From Prevotella sp. UBA6994 (lineage in GTDB: Bacteria > Bacteroidota > Bacteroidia > Bacteroidales > Bacteroidaceae), in assembly GCA_002449845.1 (NCBI GenBank), contig DJXW01000034.1, positions 1-64,000 on the forward strand: a stretch of DNA of 64,000 bases, read 5' to 3'. A model generated the notes under the pieces. The model was not told the origin of the DNA and did not search any database. It saw only the letters and a program-made list of their open reading frames with translations. Position 1 is the stretch's first letter. Each line of letters opens with the position of its first letter. Positions 52,563-61,672 of the stretch are shown here, in pieces. The translations under genes were made by a program, and so were the position numbers.

Positions 52563-53549
52563 ATGAGAAAAATATTTGCCTTACTTGTCCTAGCGGTTTC
52601 GATCCATTCTCTATATGCGCAGACTATCATTCAGATGGTCGAAGATAAAGGTGTATACAAAATTCCATGCGAAATTAATGGATTAAAGGTGAAAATGGTC
52701 TTCGACACAGGAGCTGCAACGGTAAGCCTTTCCCAATCTCTTGCAGAAATGATGTTGGACAATAATTATATATCCATATCAGATTTTAATGGAAAATCTA
52801 AGTCTTTAACTGCAGACGGCCGTATAATAGATCATACAGAACTAATACTGCATACAATAAAGGTTGGTGATATAACTATTAACGATGTAATGGCGGTTGT
52901 AATCAATAGTCAAAACACACCACTTCTATTAGGACAAACAGCCATTCAAAAACTCGGTATGCTTTCCATTAAGGGAGATAAACTTTATATAAAGGGAAAC
53001 TCAGATAATTCATTAGGGGGGGCAATAAATACTCATTTTGAAAAATGGGATGCTCATCATTACATTTATTCTAATTATACATACGGATTCGGCTGGACTT
53101 TACCCAAGGACTATGAATGGGAAAGAGTTGAAGGAACAGAGAAACATACAGTCTTTCGTGCAGAAGGAAAGCCTTTTAGCGTGTTTGTTAATATTCGAGT
53201 TTCAGACGACATTAATGATCTTTGGAAAGTATATAATCAATATACATCGTTAATCGAAAAATTGGATATGAGTTATGAAAAGGAAACAGGGACTCTTGTT
53301 TACGAAAGAGAATTTGAGAAATGCAATTTACTTGGACAACATGCTATAAAAACAACATTTAAGGAATACTTCAAAGATTGCCGATTTAAAGAGCCAATGG
53401 AGACATATGCAGAAGAATATATAGTCATTCATAACAACTTTCTTTTTAATATAGCAGTTAAAATTCCAAAAGAATTTTATGACTCCTTTGATTGTAGTGA
53501 GGAGATATCTAAAGTATTCAAAGGATTTCGTTATTCTGTAAAACACTAA
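52563..53549 (+). CDS. Secreted retropepsin-like aspartic protease with C-terminal domain
   Basis: 328 aa. Signal peptide ends near SLYAQ. Residues 25-150 form a clan AA aspartic protease of the single-domain type, with the catalytic D48-T-G in VFDTGAATVSLS, a flap-like ELILHTIKVGDITI and the closing LLGQTAIQKLGML. Such proteins act as dimers. The C-terminal ~180 residues are not recognised; they share aromatic and acidic character with the next gene's product. It lies 17 bp after the TPR gene, so the three genes form one cassette. Confidence 0.75.
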   Translation: MRKIFALLVLAVSIHSLYAQTIIQMVEDKGVYKIPCEINGLKVKMVFDTGAATVSLSQSLAEMMLDNNYISISDFNGKSKSLTADGRIIDHTELILHTIKVGDITINDVMAVVINSQNTPLLLGQTAIQKLGMLSIKGDKLYIKGNSDNSLGGAINTHFEKWDAHHYIYSNYTYGFGWTLPKDYEWERVEGTEKHTVFRAEGKPFSVFVNIRVSDDINDLWKVYNQYTSLIEKLDMSYEKETGTLVYEREFEKCNLLGQHAIKTTFKEYFKDCRFKEPMETYAEEYIVIHNNFLFNIAVKIPKEFYDSFDCSEEISKVFKGFRYSVKH

Positions 53550-53552
53550 AGT

Positions 53553-54137
53553 ATGAAGAAAATATTTTTATGCGCTATTTTGGCAACAATCTCATTACTT
53601 ACTTTTTCTCAAACTTATTCTGGAAAGTGGAATCGTAGTATGGCAACATATACCAATCCATTCCACAAAATTACTTGGCAACTTATCGAAGAATTAGATT
53701 GGATTGAACGCCCCATTCTCTCTGGATCCACACTATTAAAAGTGCGTAACGATGAAACACAATTATTAGTTAAACTTGGAGCAAATAAAAAAGTTGGCTT
53801 AAATGGTGATATTTGGGATTTAATTTCTGAACAAGAACCTCCCCAACTTGAGAAAATGCGTAAACAGCAAGCTCAGGACTATGGTATGCAATTTTTAGGG
53901 GTAAAGTCTATGAAGAGCCAATTGTGCGGATTTCATGCTATAAAAAAACGAATAGACATGAAAAAGGATTACCCTGACTATGGTCAAGCTGTACATTGCA
54001 TTGAAATAGAATATATCTTTTATAAAAGTGACTATATTTACACCGTTTCAGTAATGACATTGTCTGTCTTAGATGAGGAAATAAGTCTATTTGATAAAAT
54101 TTCCACTCAATTATTTAATGGTTTTATCATCAAGTAA
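53553..54137 (+). CDS. Secreted protein of unknown function
   Basis: 194 aa with a signal peptide ending near LLTFSQ. No catalytic motif recognised. It begins 4 bp after the protease gene and its C-terminal half (HAIKKRIDMKKDYPDYGQAVHCIEIEYIFYKSDYIYTV region) resembles the C-terminal domain of that protease (HAIKTTFKEYF ... EEYIVIHNNFLFNIAV), so the two may share a domain. Ends in a clear hairpin at 54167. Confidence 0.6.
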   Translation: MKKIFLCAILATISLLTFSQTYSGKWNRSMATYTNPFHKITWQLIEELDWIERPILSGSTLLKVRNDETQLLVKLGANKKVGLNGDIWDLISEQEPPQLEKMRKQQAQDYGMQFLGVKSMKSQLCGFHAIKKRIDMKKDYPDYGQAVHCIEIEYIFYKSDYIYTVSVMTLSVLDEEISLFDKISTQLFNGFIIK

Positions 54138-54166
54138 ACTACACATTAATAAAAGAGCTCAAAAAG

Positions 54167-54204
54167 AAACACTTAACTGTTTTGAAAGTTTTAGTTAAGT
54201 GTTT
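54167..54204 (+). terminator. Terminator hairpin with AAACACTTAACT arms
   Basis: Perfect 12-bp stem AAACACTTAACT / AGTTAAGTGTTT (54167-54178 / 54193-54204). The right half (GAAAGTTTTAGTTAAGTGTT) recurs about 48 bp further on, giving a partial direct repeat. Confidence 0.65.
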
Positions 54205-54446
54205 CTAGAGAAATAGTTAACAGTTTCGAAAGTTTTAGTTAAGTGTTACACTGAGTTGACATTTTTGGGCAAAAATCAGTTTTTTTTTGCACTTGTGAAC
54301 GTCAAATGTCAATCCATGAAATTCTTCTTTTATGTTTAGTTAAACTTTAAAAACCTGTATAAAGGCAGCTAATGAATGGCTTTTTTTCTATTGTTTAGTC
54401 CTTTGACAACCCTATAAAAGTGTATAGGTAATTGTATTCGACCCAT

Positions 54447-54540
54447 ATACACTCTGTATTTGTATAGAATACACTGTGTATATGTATAAAATACACTGTG
54501 TATATGTATAAAATACACTGTGTATATTGATGAAATACAG
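54447..54540 (+). repeat. 22-bp tandem repeat, about four copies
   Basis: Unit ATACACTGTGTATATGTATAAA, with copies starting at 54447 (diverged), 54469, 54491 and 54513 and a partial copy at 54535. ATACAC ... GTGTAT within each unit is palindromic. Confidence 0.85.
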
Positions 54541-54623
54541 TACGAATATAAACAAAGAAGTGATTGTTATTTCAATTGTATCTTAACAGAATAATAAGTT
54601 GGGGCGTGAAGTGAAACAAAAAG

Positions 54624-54655
54624 CCCCTTGGCGATTTGATATTATTGCCAAGGGG
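54624..54655 (-). terminator. Terminator of the GH115 gene
   Basis: Stem CCCCTTGGC / GCCAAGGGG (54624-54632 / 54647-54655), 24 bp past the stop codon, followed on the minus strand by a run of T. Confidence 0.8.
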
Positions 54656-54678
54656 TATGTCTTTTATTGAGTCTTGTT

Positions 54679-57177
54679 TTACTTCGCTGGCTCAATGGGG
54701 AAAAGATAGAACTCGCGGTCTTTGTCATAGTCAACCATCCATTGGTCAACGATGATGTGTTCGTCTAATGCCTTTATCTTGAGAGTATGCGTTCCCCATC
54801 TTAAGTAGGTCTTGATTTCCCTGATGGCTTGACCTCGGAGTACGTTTTGTTTCCAACGCTCTGACCGATAAGGTTCCTTGAGGGAGAATACGACAGGTTC
54901 ATTGTTGTCGATACTCACTGAGAAACGAATGTCGCCCTTGTCGTTGGCTTGCGTGGGAATCACTGCTATTCTGATAATTGCATCGTCATGTTTGGACGTT
55001 TCAAAACGATATGTTAGTTCGCCACCTTTGGGCAAAGCCACCGCTTTCATACTATGTCCTAACATATCTATACATTTGACACCATCAGATGCTTGCGTGT
55101 ACTGATAGGCATTACGGGCAATGCACTTATCCATGACCAATTTACTGTTGTATGGTTCAGTACTGTTGTATTTGGCAATCTCTTCGTCTGTTACCTTGTC
55201 GGGAAGGGCAGGAACACCAAATACAGGTAGGTTGCGAGGATTCATAGACATGCTACCTTTCCATTTGCCGTTAGCCATTTTATTATTATAATAGTCTGTA
55301 AGCTGAACTATTTCGCGATAAGCCAATTCGCTTTTCACGGCAGACACCAAAGCCTCGTCGTCTTTGTGGAATGATTCAGGACGTGCAATCTCCCTTGCCT
55401 CTTGTGCTTCCAATTGCTTGGTTGCCATTGCAGCTGCCGCATAAATAGGATATTTCACGGCTGCAAAGAAAGCATCTTTAAGCTCTGGGCGAATCATCTT
55501 CTCCACCTTGTTAATTTCTTCTTTCAGTTTGTCGTACTCTTCCATATACCTCATACGTTCGTTGCCAAACGCCAAGGCATTGAAATCCGTATTGCTCACA
55601 TGCGATAATCCGCGGTTGTATTTCTTCTTGTCAAGTTCCACTTGTGACCAACCCATGAACTCTGGTTTTCGGATACCTGTCAGGCGATAAAATTCCACCA
55701 TCGAGGGTAGTAACAACTTTCCTTCCACCTCACCAAACTGCTCTTGCAACCATTTGCAAAGGTGTTGTTGGATGTTGTCGTACTTCACGCAATTGATGTT
55801 CCAAGCCATGTCGAGGAAGAGCGAAAGGTCGTATGCTGCCACTTTCGGGTCGTGTACGTTGGCAATCCATAAACGTTTTGCGTTGTGGTCGTAAGCCGTT
55901 TTCATCTCATTGTAAATGAGTCCTGGCTGGGTGGTGGTGAGCCAAAGATAATCATGTGGTCTTCCCCAATAGCTCAGGTGATAATATACACCAGCTCCAC
56001 CCTTACGCTTCTGTTGTGCTTCATCAGAGAGACGAGTCATATATCCATAATTATCATCGCACCACATGAGCATCACGTCATCAGGCACTTGAAGTCCGTT
56101 TTCGTAAATCTCCAATACTTCCTTATAGGGGATAAACACTTGTGGGATGTCCTTGATGTCTTTGCCTGTTTGTGAAGCCAATAACTTGCGTTGTTCATTG
56201 ATGACGGATTGCAAGCCTTGTGTCTTTTCTTCCAAGGTCTTCACACCTTCCATCGAACCGTCATGAATGCCTCTCATACCGATGGTATAGAGAGCGTCCA
56301 TGTTTTTTGTCTCATGTACACGCTCTTTCCAGTATTCCAGTACGTTTCTCTTGTTGGTGATGAAGTTGTAGGGTCCTCGTTTCTTCACGTCCCATTCTCC
56401 TACGTTGTTTCGCAATAGTGGTTCGCAATGTGAAGAACCAACGAATATTCCACAACTGTCTGCCACTTCAAGATTGCCTTTTACGGTGAAGAAGGCTGCC
56501 GTTCCCTCATGCATGGCTGGCCAAATGGTGTTGGCTCTCAAGCGCAGAAGCAACTCAAAGATTTTCTTATAGGTTCGTGGACCGATGGTTCCCTTAGGTA
56601 GTTTCTTATCCATTTTTTCGTGCGCCCATGCTCTCAGGCTCCAATCTTCGTCGTTGATGAAAATTCCCCTGTACTCTACGGATGGAAACTGCATCATCGT
56701 AAATGTATCATCCATTACGAGCGCACCCTTATGTTGTGGTTTTACGTCTCCCCACCATATCCACGGTGATACTCCAGCCATACGTGACAGTTCCAATATA
56801 CCGTAGGCAGTGCCTCGACCATTGCTGCCAATGACAATGATTCTTCCTTTGAAACAACCAATATAGAAAGCATCTTTCTTGGCAATAATCTTCTCATACG
56901 GAAGTTTTGTCCGTTCCAGTTTCTTAAATTCCTTGTTGGTTAGGTTGTCTAATTGGAATATCTCTATCTTGCTGTTTTTCTTCTCGTGTGCCCTTTTACC
57001 CGTTACGGCAAGTATGTCGCTGCTGAACATATCGAGAGCTACTTCCACTACGGGTGAGACATTAGAGTGGGTGTTGTATGTTACGGGATTCTTGCCGTCA
57101 AACCAAACAATGCTTTTAGCATGGGCGGCAAGACTGCTGATGAGCAATAGCAGAATAAACTTGTATTTCATAATCAT
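54679..57177 (-). CDS. Secreted GH115 alpha-glucuronidase
   Basis: About 832 aa from the ATG at 57177 (or 57171), with a signal peptide ending AAHAKS; the longer reading would overlap the GH2 gene. The core shows GH115 features: GTAYGILELSRMAGVSPWIWWGDV, FIPYKEVLEIYENG, MLMWCDDNYGYMTRL and GGAGVYYHLSYWGRPHDYLWL. This family removes (4-O-methyl)glucuronic acid from xylan. A C-terminal beta domain ends the protein. It starts 9 bp after the GH2 stop codon, so both are one operon. Confidence 0.92.
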   Translation of the reverse strand: MIMKYKFILLLLISSLAAHAKSIVWFDGKNPVTYNTHSNVSPVVEVALDMFSSDILAVTGKRAHEKKNSKIEIFQLDNLTNKEFKKLERTKLPYEKIIAKKDAFYIGCFKGRIIVIGSNGRGTAYGILELSRMAGVSPWIWWGDVKPQHKGALVMDDTFTMMQFPSVEYRGIFINDEDWSLRAWAHEKMDKKLPKGTIGPRTYKKIFELLLRLRANTIWPAMHEGTAAFFTVKGNLEVADSCGIFVGSSHCEPLLRNNVGEWDVKKRGPYNFITNKRNVLEYWKERVHETKNMDALYTIGMRGIHDGSMEGVKTLEEKTQGLQSVINEQRKLLASQTGKDIKDIPQVFIPYKEVLEIYENGLQVPDDVMLMWCDDNYGYMTRLSDEAQQKRKGGAGVYYHLSYWGRPHDYLWLTTTQPGLIYNEMKTAYDHNAKRLWIANVHDPKVAAYDLSLFLDMAWNINCVKYDNIQQHLCKWLQEQFGEVEGKLLLPSMVEFYRLTGIRKPEFMGWSQVELDKKKYNRGLSHVSNTDFNALAFGNERMRYMEEYDKLKEEINKVEKMIRPELKDAFFAAVKYPIYAAAAMATKQLEAQEAREIARPESFHKDDEALVSAVKSELAYREIVQLTDYYNNKMANGKWKGSMSMNPRNLPVFGVPALPDKVTDEEIAKYNSTEPYNSKLVMDKCIARNAYQYTQASDGVKCIDMLGHSMKAVALPKGGELTYRFETSKHDDAIIRIAVIPTQANDKGDIRFSVSIDNNEPVVFSLKEPYRSERWKQNVLRGQAIREIKTYLRWGTHTLKIKALDEHIIVDQWMVDYDKDREFYLFPIEPAK

Positions 57178-57185
57178 AATGGTGC

Positions 57186-60053
57186 TTATTGGTCGTATGA
57201 ATGATAAAAAGGACTGAAAGGCTTGATAAACTGGGTAGGCTCTCCAAACAACGAACGCAAGACAGGATTCCAATTGGCTGTTTGTGGTACGATGGTAAAG
57301 GCTCCCTCTATCTTGTATCCGTCTAATTGTACGGTGCCTACTGGCCAGATGTTTTTGTTGAATGGACTTGCTACGTGAGAGTTGTGGCTGACCACGATAC
57401 CGTCATGATAGCGTTCAACAGCCAAGTTCTTGGATGTCTCTGGGATGATGGCAAATCCCTTAGATAGCATGTCGGTGTACAACATACATTCCACATCTTC
57501 ACGGTTGCCTGGGAAATAGATGTCGCTACTGTTCATTTTCCATACTCCAAACTCGCTCAATGCGTTTCTGCCTGGATAGGAAGCGTAGGGACCGTTTCCC
57601 ACCCAACGAATGTTTCCCGTCTTGTCGGTGGTCTTGATAGACAGTCCTGTCTCCACGGCTTCTCCTTCTCCGTGAGCCACTAAGTCGTAGCGAACGTGTA
57701 CGGCATTGTTGTTAGAATAGGTGAGTTCTATGGTTCCGTCAACAAATTGCGTGCTTCCCTTATCGAAAATCACGTGGGCAAGGAATTGGTCTTTTCCCAT
57801 CTTCTCCACGTTTGCCTTGGTACACGGCAATAGATGGTTGTCCCAAAGTTGGTGCTTCCTGCCTTGACTACCTTTCATGGTAGCTTCTTGGCAGATAGTG
57901 GGCTTCTTGCCAACGCGAGCCAGAAATGTTTTCTTGATGTACAGCTCGACGTCGGATGCTTTCATCTTCGTCTTGTTTCCTTTCTCATCGATCAGTTGGG
58001 TTGCAATCGGTGTAGCAGGTGAAGGATTGATCCTGATAGATTTCTCGTAAACCTGTTCACCGTTGGCATCTGTCAGTTTCAATTGGTAATAGTAGAAATT
58101 GGCACTTGGCAAATTCTTGGGTTTGGCAATGTTGAAAGAAATGGTCTCATGTGGTGCGCATTTCAGCGGAATCGTTCTCGCACTCACTCGTTGACTGTCT
58201 GCGTAAACCTCCAATTCAGCCTTCATGCTTGCCAAATCGGTAAAGTCGTACCTGTTTTCCATCTTCACGATGATGTCTTCACCCTTTGCTTCTGCGGTCA
58301 CCTTCACGGGAGCGTATGCTTTCCTTACCTGATAATAGTCGGTTTGTGGGGTGCGGTCTGCATATACAATACCGTCTGTGCCGAGAATGCCGCATGCGTC
58401 ATAATAGATGGAAGGCGAAGCCCATACGCTATTGGTAGGCTCATCGCGGTTTACCTTTTCCATGCTGATGCGTTGGATTCCTTGGTCGGCAAACTCCCAT
58501 ACGGCTCCTCCTGCCAGTTGTGGATGCTTGTACCATTCGTCAACGATGTCTTGCAATTGTCCTAAGTCTGTGCCTAAGGCATGGGCAAACTCCGTATTCA
58601 CCATTGGGTGGTCAAGTTGCTTTGGCCATGATTTCATCTCTGAAAGTACTGGGTAATGACATGAATACATGGGCATGAAGTCGTATTTCTTTTCCAGTAA
58701 TTCGTTGAATGGTCTGTGTGTGGACGGGAAAAGATAGGGTCGGGTGGGGTCTAACTGATGTACATACTTACCCGTTTCCAATCCATTCTCAGTCACGGGG
58801 TTCTCATTGCCTACGCTCCACATAATCACCGATGGGTGATTCTTGTCTCTTTTCACCGTATAATAGGCTCGTTCCTTGAGGATGTCGAGCATCTGAGGTT
58901 TGTTCAGCAGATTGTCTCCATATCCGAAAGGCACTTCGCAAATCACGTAGAATCCCATCGAGTCAGCCAGTTCTATCAGTCTTTGCTTGGGAGGATAATG
59001 CGAAGTGCGAATCATATTGATGTTGGCTTTCTTCATCAGGGTTAAGTCGGCTAACAACTCATAGTCGGCAATGGCTCTTCCATTGTAGGGCGACTCGTCA
59101 TGATGGTTTACTCCTCTCAGTTTCACGGGTTTTCCGTTGACGCGAAGCACTGAGTTGTCCCATGAAATCTCACGCAATCCCACTTTCTCATAATGCTTCT
59201 GAACGGGTCTTCCGTTTTCTTTGAGTTGTAATTGCAACGTATATAAATAAGGTGATTCTGCTGTCCACGCATGATAGTCGGCAAGTTGCATTGCGCAATG
59301 ATTGCCTTTCACGTCACTAAACGAAGCCACCACATTGTCGTTGGCATCAATCAGTTGTCCGTCGATGGTAACCGTGACGTTTTTCTTGATGGCAAACTTT
59401 TTGAAGTCGAGGTCGATTGTCGCTAACGTATCTGTCAGTGAGGTACGCACGGTGATGTCTTCAAAGTGGGTAACGGGAATGGCGTAAATGGTAACGCTTC
59501 GGGATATTCCAGAGAAAGACCAGTCGTCATTGGTGTCAAACTGATAACCTGGTGATTCGGTCTTGGGTACTTTCACGGCAATCATGTTGGGACCGCCATA
59601 GTTGACGTATTTGGAAATGTCGAACATGCAACGGTTGAAGGCACTGTTGAAAGTACCAACCTTCTTGCTGTTGATATAAAAGGTAAATCCATTTTCCACA
59701 CCGTCAAAAGCAACGTAAACCAAACTGGTATTAAAAGCATTGTCGAGGCGGAATGCCTGGCGGTACAGTCCATATCCTGGTGTCAGTTTCCCGTCGTAAA
59801 CAGGTTCTTCAAAGCCTTGCATTTGCCAGTTGCCAGGTACGCGAATGCCTTGCCAGTCGCTTGCATCATACGCTGGCGAGCTGAATAATGTGTCTCGTCC
59901 AATGTCGGTACCGTCTATATACTTGAATTGCCATACTCCGTTGAGTGAGAGAAAGTAAGTCATGGGGCAGGTGGGAATGGGTTCTTGTGCATGGGCGATG
60001 TGCAAGGAGATTCCCAAAATGCCACATAATAAGAGTTTTCTTAATCTATTCAT
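57186..60053 (-). CDS. Secreted GH2 beta-galactosidase-like glycoside hydrolase
   Basis: 955 aa with a signal peptide ending HIAHAQ. N-terminal sugar-binding and immunoglobulin-like domains (about 30-300), a TIM barrel with acid/base E417 in SVGNENPVTE and likely nucleophile E488 in VNTEFAHALG, then a C-terminal beta-galactosidase small-chain-like domain. LacZ-type specificity is likely, but GH2 members in xylan clusters may act on other side chains. First gene of the GH2-GH115 operon. Confidence 0.9.
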   Translation of the reverse strand: MNRLRKLLLCGILGISLHIAHAQEPIPTCPMTYFLSLNGVWQFKYIDGTDIGRDTLFSSPAYDASDWQGIRVPGNWQMQGFEEPVYDGKLTPGYGLYRQAFRLDNAFNTSLVYVAFDGVENGFTFYINSKKVGTFNSAFNRCMFDISKYVNYGGPNMIAVKVPKTESPGYQFDTNDDWSFSGISRSVTIYAIPVTHFEDITVRTSLTDTLATIDLDFKKFAIKKNVTVTIDGQLIDANDNVVASFSDVKGNHCAMQLADYHAWTAESPYLYTLQLQLKENGRPVQKHYEKVGLREISWDNSVLRVNGKPVKLRGVNHHDESPYNGRAIADYELLADLTLMKKANINMIRTSHYPPKQRLIELADSMGFYVICEVPFGYGDNLLNKPQMLDILKERAYYTVKRDKNHPSVIMWSVGNENPVTENGLETGKYVHQLDPTRPYLFPSTHRPFNELLEKKYDFMPMYSCHYPVLSEMKSWPKQLDHPMVNTEFAHALGTDLGQLQDIVDEWYKHPQLAGGAVWEFADQGIQRISMEKVNRDEPTNSVWASPSIYYDACGILGTDGIVYADRTPQTDYYQVRKAYAPVKVTAEAKGEDIIVKMENRYDFTDLASMKAELEVYADSQRVSARTIPLKCAPHETISFNIAKPKNLPSANFYYYQLKLTDANGEQVYEKSIRINPSPATPIATQLIDEKGNKTKMKASDVELYIKKTFLARVGKKPTICQEATMKGSQGRKHQLWDNHLLPCTKANVEKMGKDQFLAHVIFDKGSTQFVDGTIELTYSNNNAVHVRYDLVAHGEGEAVETGLSIKTTDKTGNIRWVGNGPYASYPGRNALSEFGVWKMNSSDIYFPGNREDVECMLYTDMLSKGFAIIPETSKNLAVERYHDGIVVSHNSHVASPFNKNIWPVGTVQLDGYKIEGAFTIVPQTANWNPVLRSLFGEPTQFIKPFSPFYHSYDQ

Positions 60054-60122
60054 TTCTAATGTTAAGCTTTAATGCTATGAAACATAGTCTTTATTGAAAG
60101 CAGACATGGTTTATAGCAAGTG

Positions 60123-60130
60123 CAAAGGTA
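60123..60130 (-). promoter_or_regulatory. -7 promoter box of the GH2 / GH115 operon
   Basis: Minus strand TACCTTTG, TAnnTTTG match, giving a leader of about 65 bases. Confidence 0.5.
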
Positions 60131-60237
60131 ATCAAAAAAAATCATTTAGGGCATTTATTGTACCTACTTTTATGAAATAATGCAAGAATTGATGAAAAAA
60201 TATAATCCTTTTGCTTGATTTTGTCGTAAAAATATTT

Positions 60238-60245
60238 TATCTTTG
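60238..60245 (+). promoter_or_regulatory. -7 promoter box of the carboxypeptidase-regulatory-domain gene
   Basis: TATCTTTG, TAnnTTTG match, 21 bp before the ATG at 60267. Confidence 0.55.
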
Positions 60246-60266
60246 TTGCGATAAAAGATGTACGCT

Positions 60267-61514
60267 ATGAAACACGTGTTATTGACTCTATGGGTATTGC
60301 TTGTTGGAACAAATCTTTTGGCACAGGAAACAGGGATCGTGACAGGCGAAAATGGCAATATGACCGTGATAAGCGGTACTGTTTGTCATGAAAAGACGGA
60401 TGAACCTATCCGTCAGGCAAGTGTGGTGGTCGAAGGTACCAGTGTTTCGGTGGTTACCAACGATGACGGATTTTTCACGTTGAAGGCAGAGGGCGGTCTC
60501 AAGGAAATCTCTGTCTCTCATGTCGGCTTTCATACCAAACGAATAAGGATTGGAAATGATTCCCACGACTTACGTATAAAACTGAAACCTAACGTCGTGG
60601 AATTGAATGAGGTGGTGGTGTGGACGGGTGACCCACGTGAGTTGGTGAATATCGCCATCAGTAAAATTCCCGAAAACTATATCAATAAGCCAGAACTTTA
60701 TCAGGGATTCTATCGAGAGACGGCAATGAAACGCCAGCATTATATCTACGTGGCTGAGGGTGTGGTGGATATGTATAAGTCTTCGTATAGTTCAAAGGGC
60801 TATCGCGATAGGGTTGCAATCAGGAAAGGAAGGCGCTTGTTGAGCCCGAAGCGTGGGGATACGTTGAGCATCAAGGTATTGGGCGGTCCTGTGTTTCCCA
60901 TACAATTAGATATTGCAAAGAATCTGGATTTCTTTCTCAATGCTGATAATCTGTTGGACTACCAGTTTACGATGGAAGAACCTACCACCATCAACGACCG
61001 TCAACAATACGTAGTGGCGCTCTCTCCAAGGTGGGTAAAGCCGTGGGCATTGTATTATGGCAAACTCTTTATCGACCGTTTAACGCTTGCTTTCACACGT
61101 GCCGAACTTTCGCTTGATGTAAGCAATCGGGAGAAAGCTACGCAGTATATGTTGGTAAAGAAACCTGCTGGCGTGAAGTTCCGTCCGAAAGAACTAACCA
61201 CGTTGATAGATTACCGATATGAGGATGGGCTGACACACATCAGTTATATCAGAAACACTTTCCGCTTTAATTGCGATTGGAAACGACGGTTGTTTGCCAC
61301 CTCTTTCGCAGCCTTTTGCGAGATGGTAGTTACCGACAAAACCAGCGAAAATGTTCGTCCCATATCAGGAAGAAATTCTTTTGATTCTCGTGATGCCTTC
61401 TACGATAAGGTGGATTACTTCAAAGACCCTCATTTCTGGGAGAATTACAATATCATCGAACCCTCCGAGTCGCTCGACAAGGCTATAGACAAACTGGTGA
61501 AAAGGTATAAATAA
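60267..61514 (+). CDS. Carboxypeptidase-regulatory-like domain protein, outer-membrane associated
   Basis: About 415 aa from the ATG at 60267; an ATG at 60258 adds three residues. Signal peptide ends near LLAQET. Residues 30-115 form a CarboxypepD_reg-like beta sandwich (ISGTVCHEKTDEPIRQASVVVEG ... SHVGFHTKRIRI, then LNEVVV), the start typical of SusC/TonB-linked proteins. No beta-barrel follows; instead about 290 residues resemble the DUF5686-like part found in such Bacteroidota proteins (ELYQGFYRETA). Function unknown, probably in the outer membrane or periplasm. Confidence 0.75.
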   Translation: MKHVLLTLWVLLVGTNLLAQETGIVTGENGNMTVISGTVCHEKTDEPIRQASVVVEGTSVSVVTNDDGFFTLKAEGGLKEISVSHVGFHTKRIRIGNDSHDLRIKLKPNVVELNEVVVWTGDPRELVNIAISKIPENYINKPELYQGFYRETAMKRQHYIYVAEGVVDMYKSSYSSKGYRDRVAIRKGRRLLSPKRGDTLSIKVLGGPVFPIQLDIAKNLDFFLNADNLLDYQFTMEEPTTINDRQQYVVALSPRWVKPWALYYGKLFIDRLTLAFTRAELSLDVSNREKATQYMLVKKPAGVKFRPKELTTLIDYRYEDGLTHISYIRNTFRFNCDWKRRLFATSFAAFCEMVVTDKTSENVRPISGRNSFDSRDAFYDKVDYFKDPHFWENYNIIEPSESLDKAIDKLVKRYK

Positions 61515-61672
61515 TTGACCATTGACCATTGACCATTGACTATTGACTATTGACCATTGACCATTGAGCATTGACTATTGACCATTAACTATTGTCAATT
61601 GTGAATTGTGAATTATCAATTGTAAATTATCAATGGTCAATCTTCAATTTTCAATTTTCAATCTTCAATTTC
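61514..61672. repeat. Heptanucleotide minisatellite, ATTGACC type
   Basis: About 12 tandem ATTGACC/ATTGACT/ATTGAGC units, then degenerating to AATTGTGAATT, AATTGTAAATT and finally TCAATCTTCAATTTTCAA, running into the last codons of the BspA-like gene on the opposite strand. Confidence 0.85.

Larger units (their letters stand above)
54138..54678. other. Intergenic region with palindromes and a 22-bp tandem repeat
   Basis: No gene seen in 540 bp. It holds a 12-bp palindrome and its near-copy, a 22-bp tandem repeat and the terminator of the GH115 gene. Confidence 0.6.

Noticed and set aside
54447..54540. CRISPR array
   Set aside because: 22-bp units are head-to-tail without unique spacers.
61514..61672. 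CRISPR array
   Set aside because: The units are 7 bp with no spacers and degrade gradually; no Cas genes are present.
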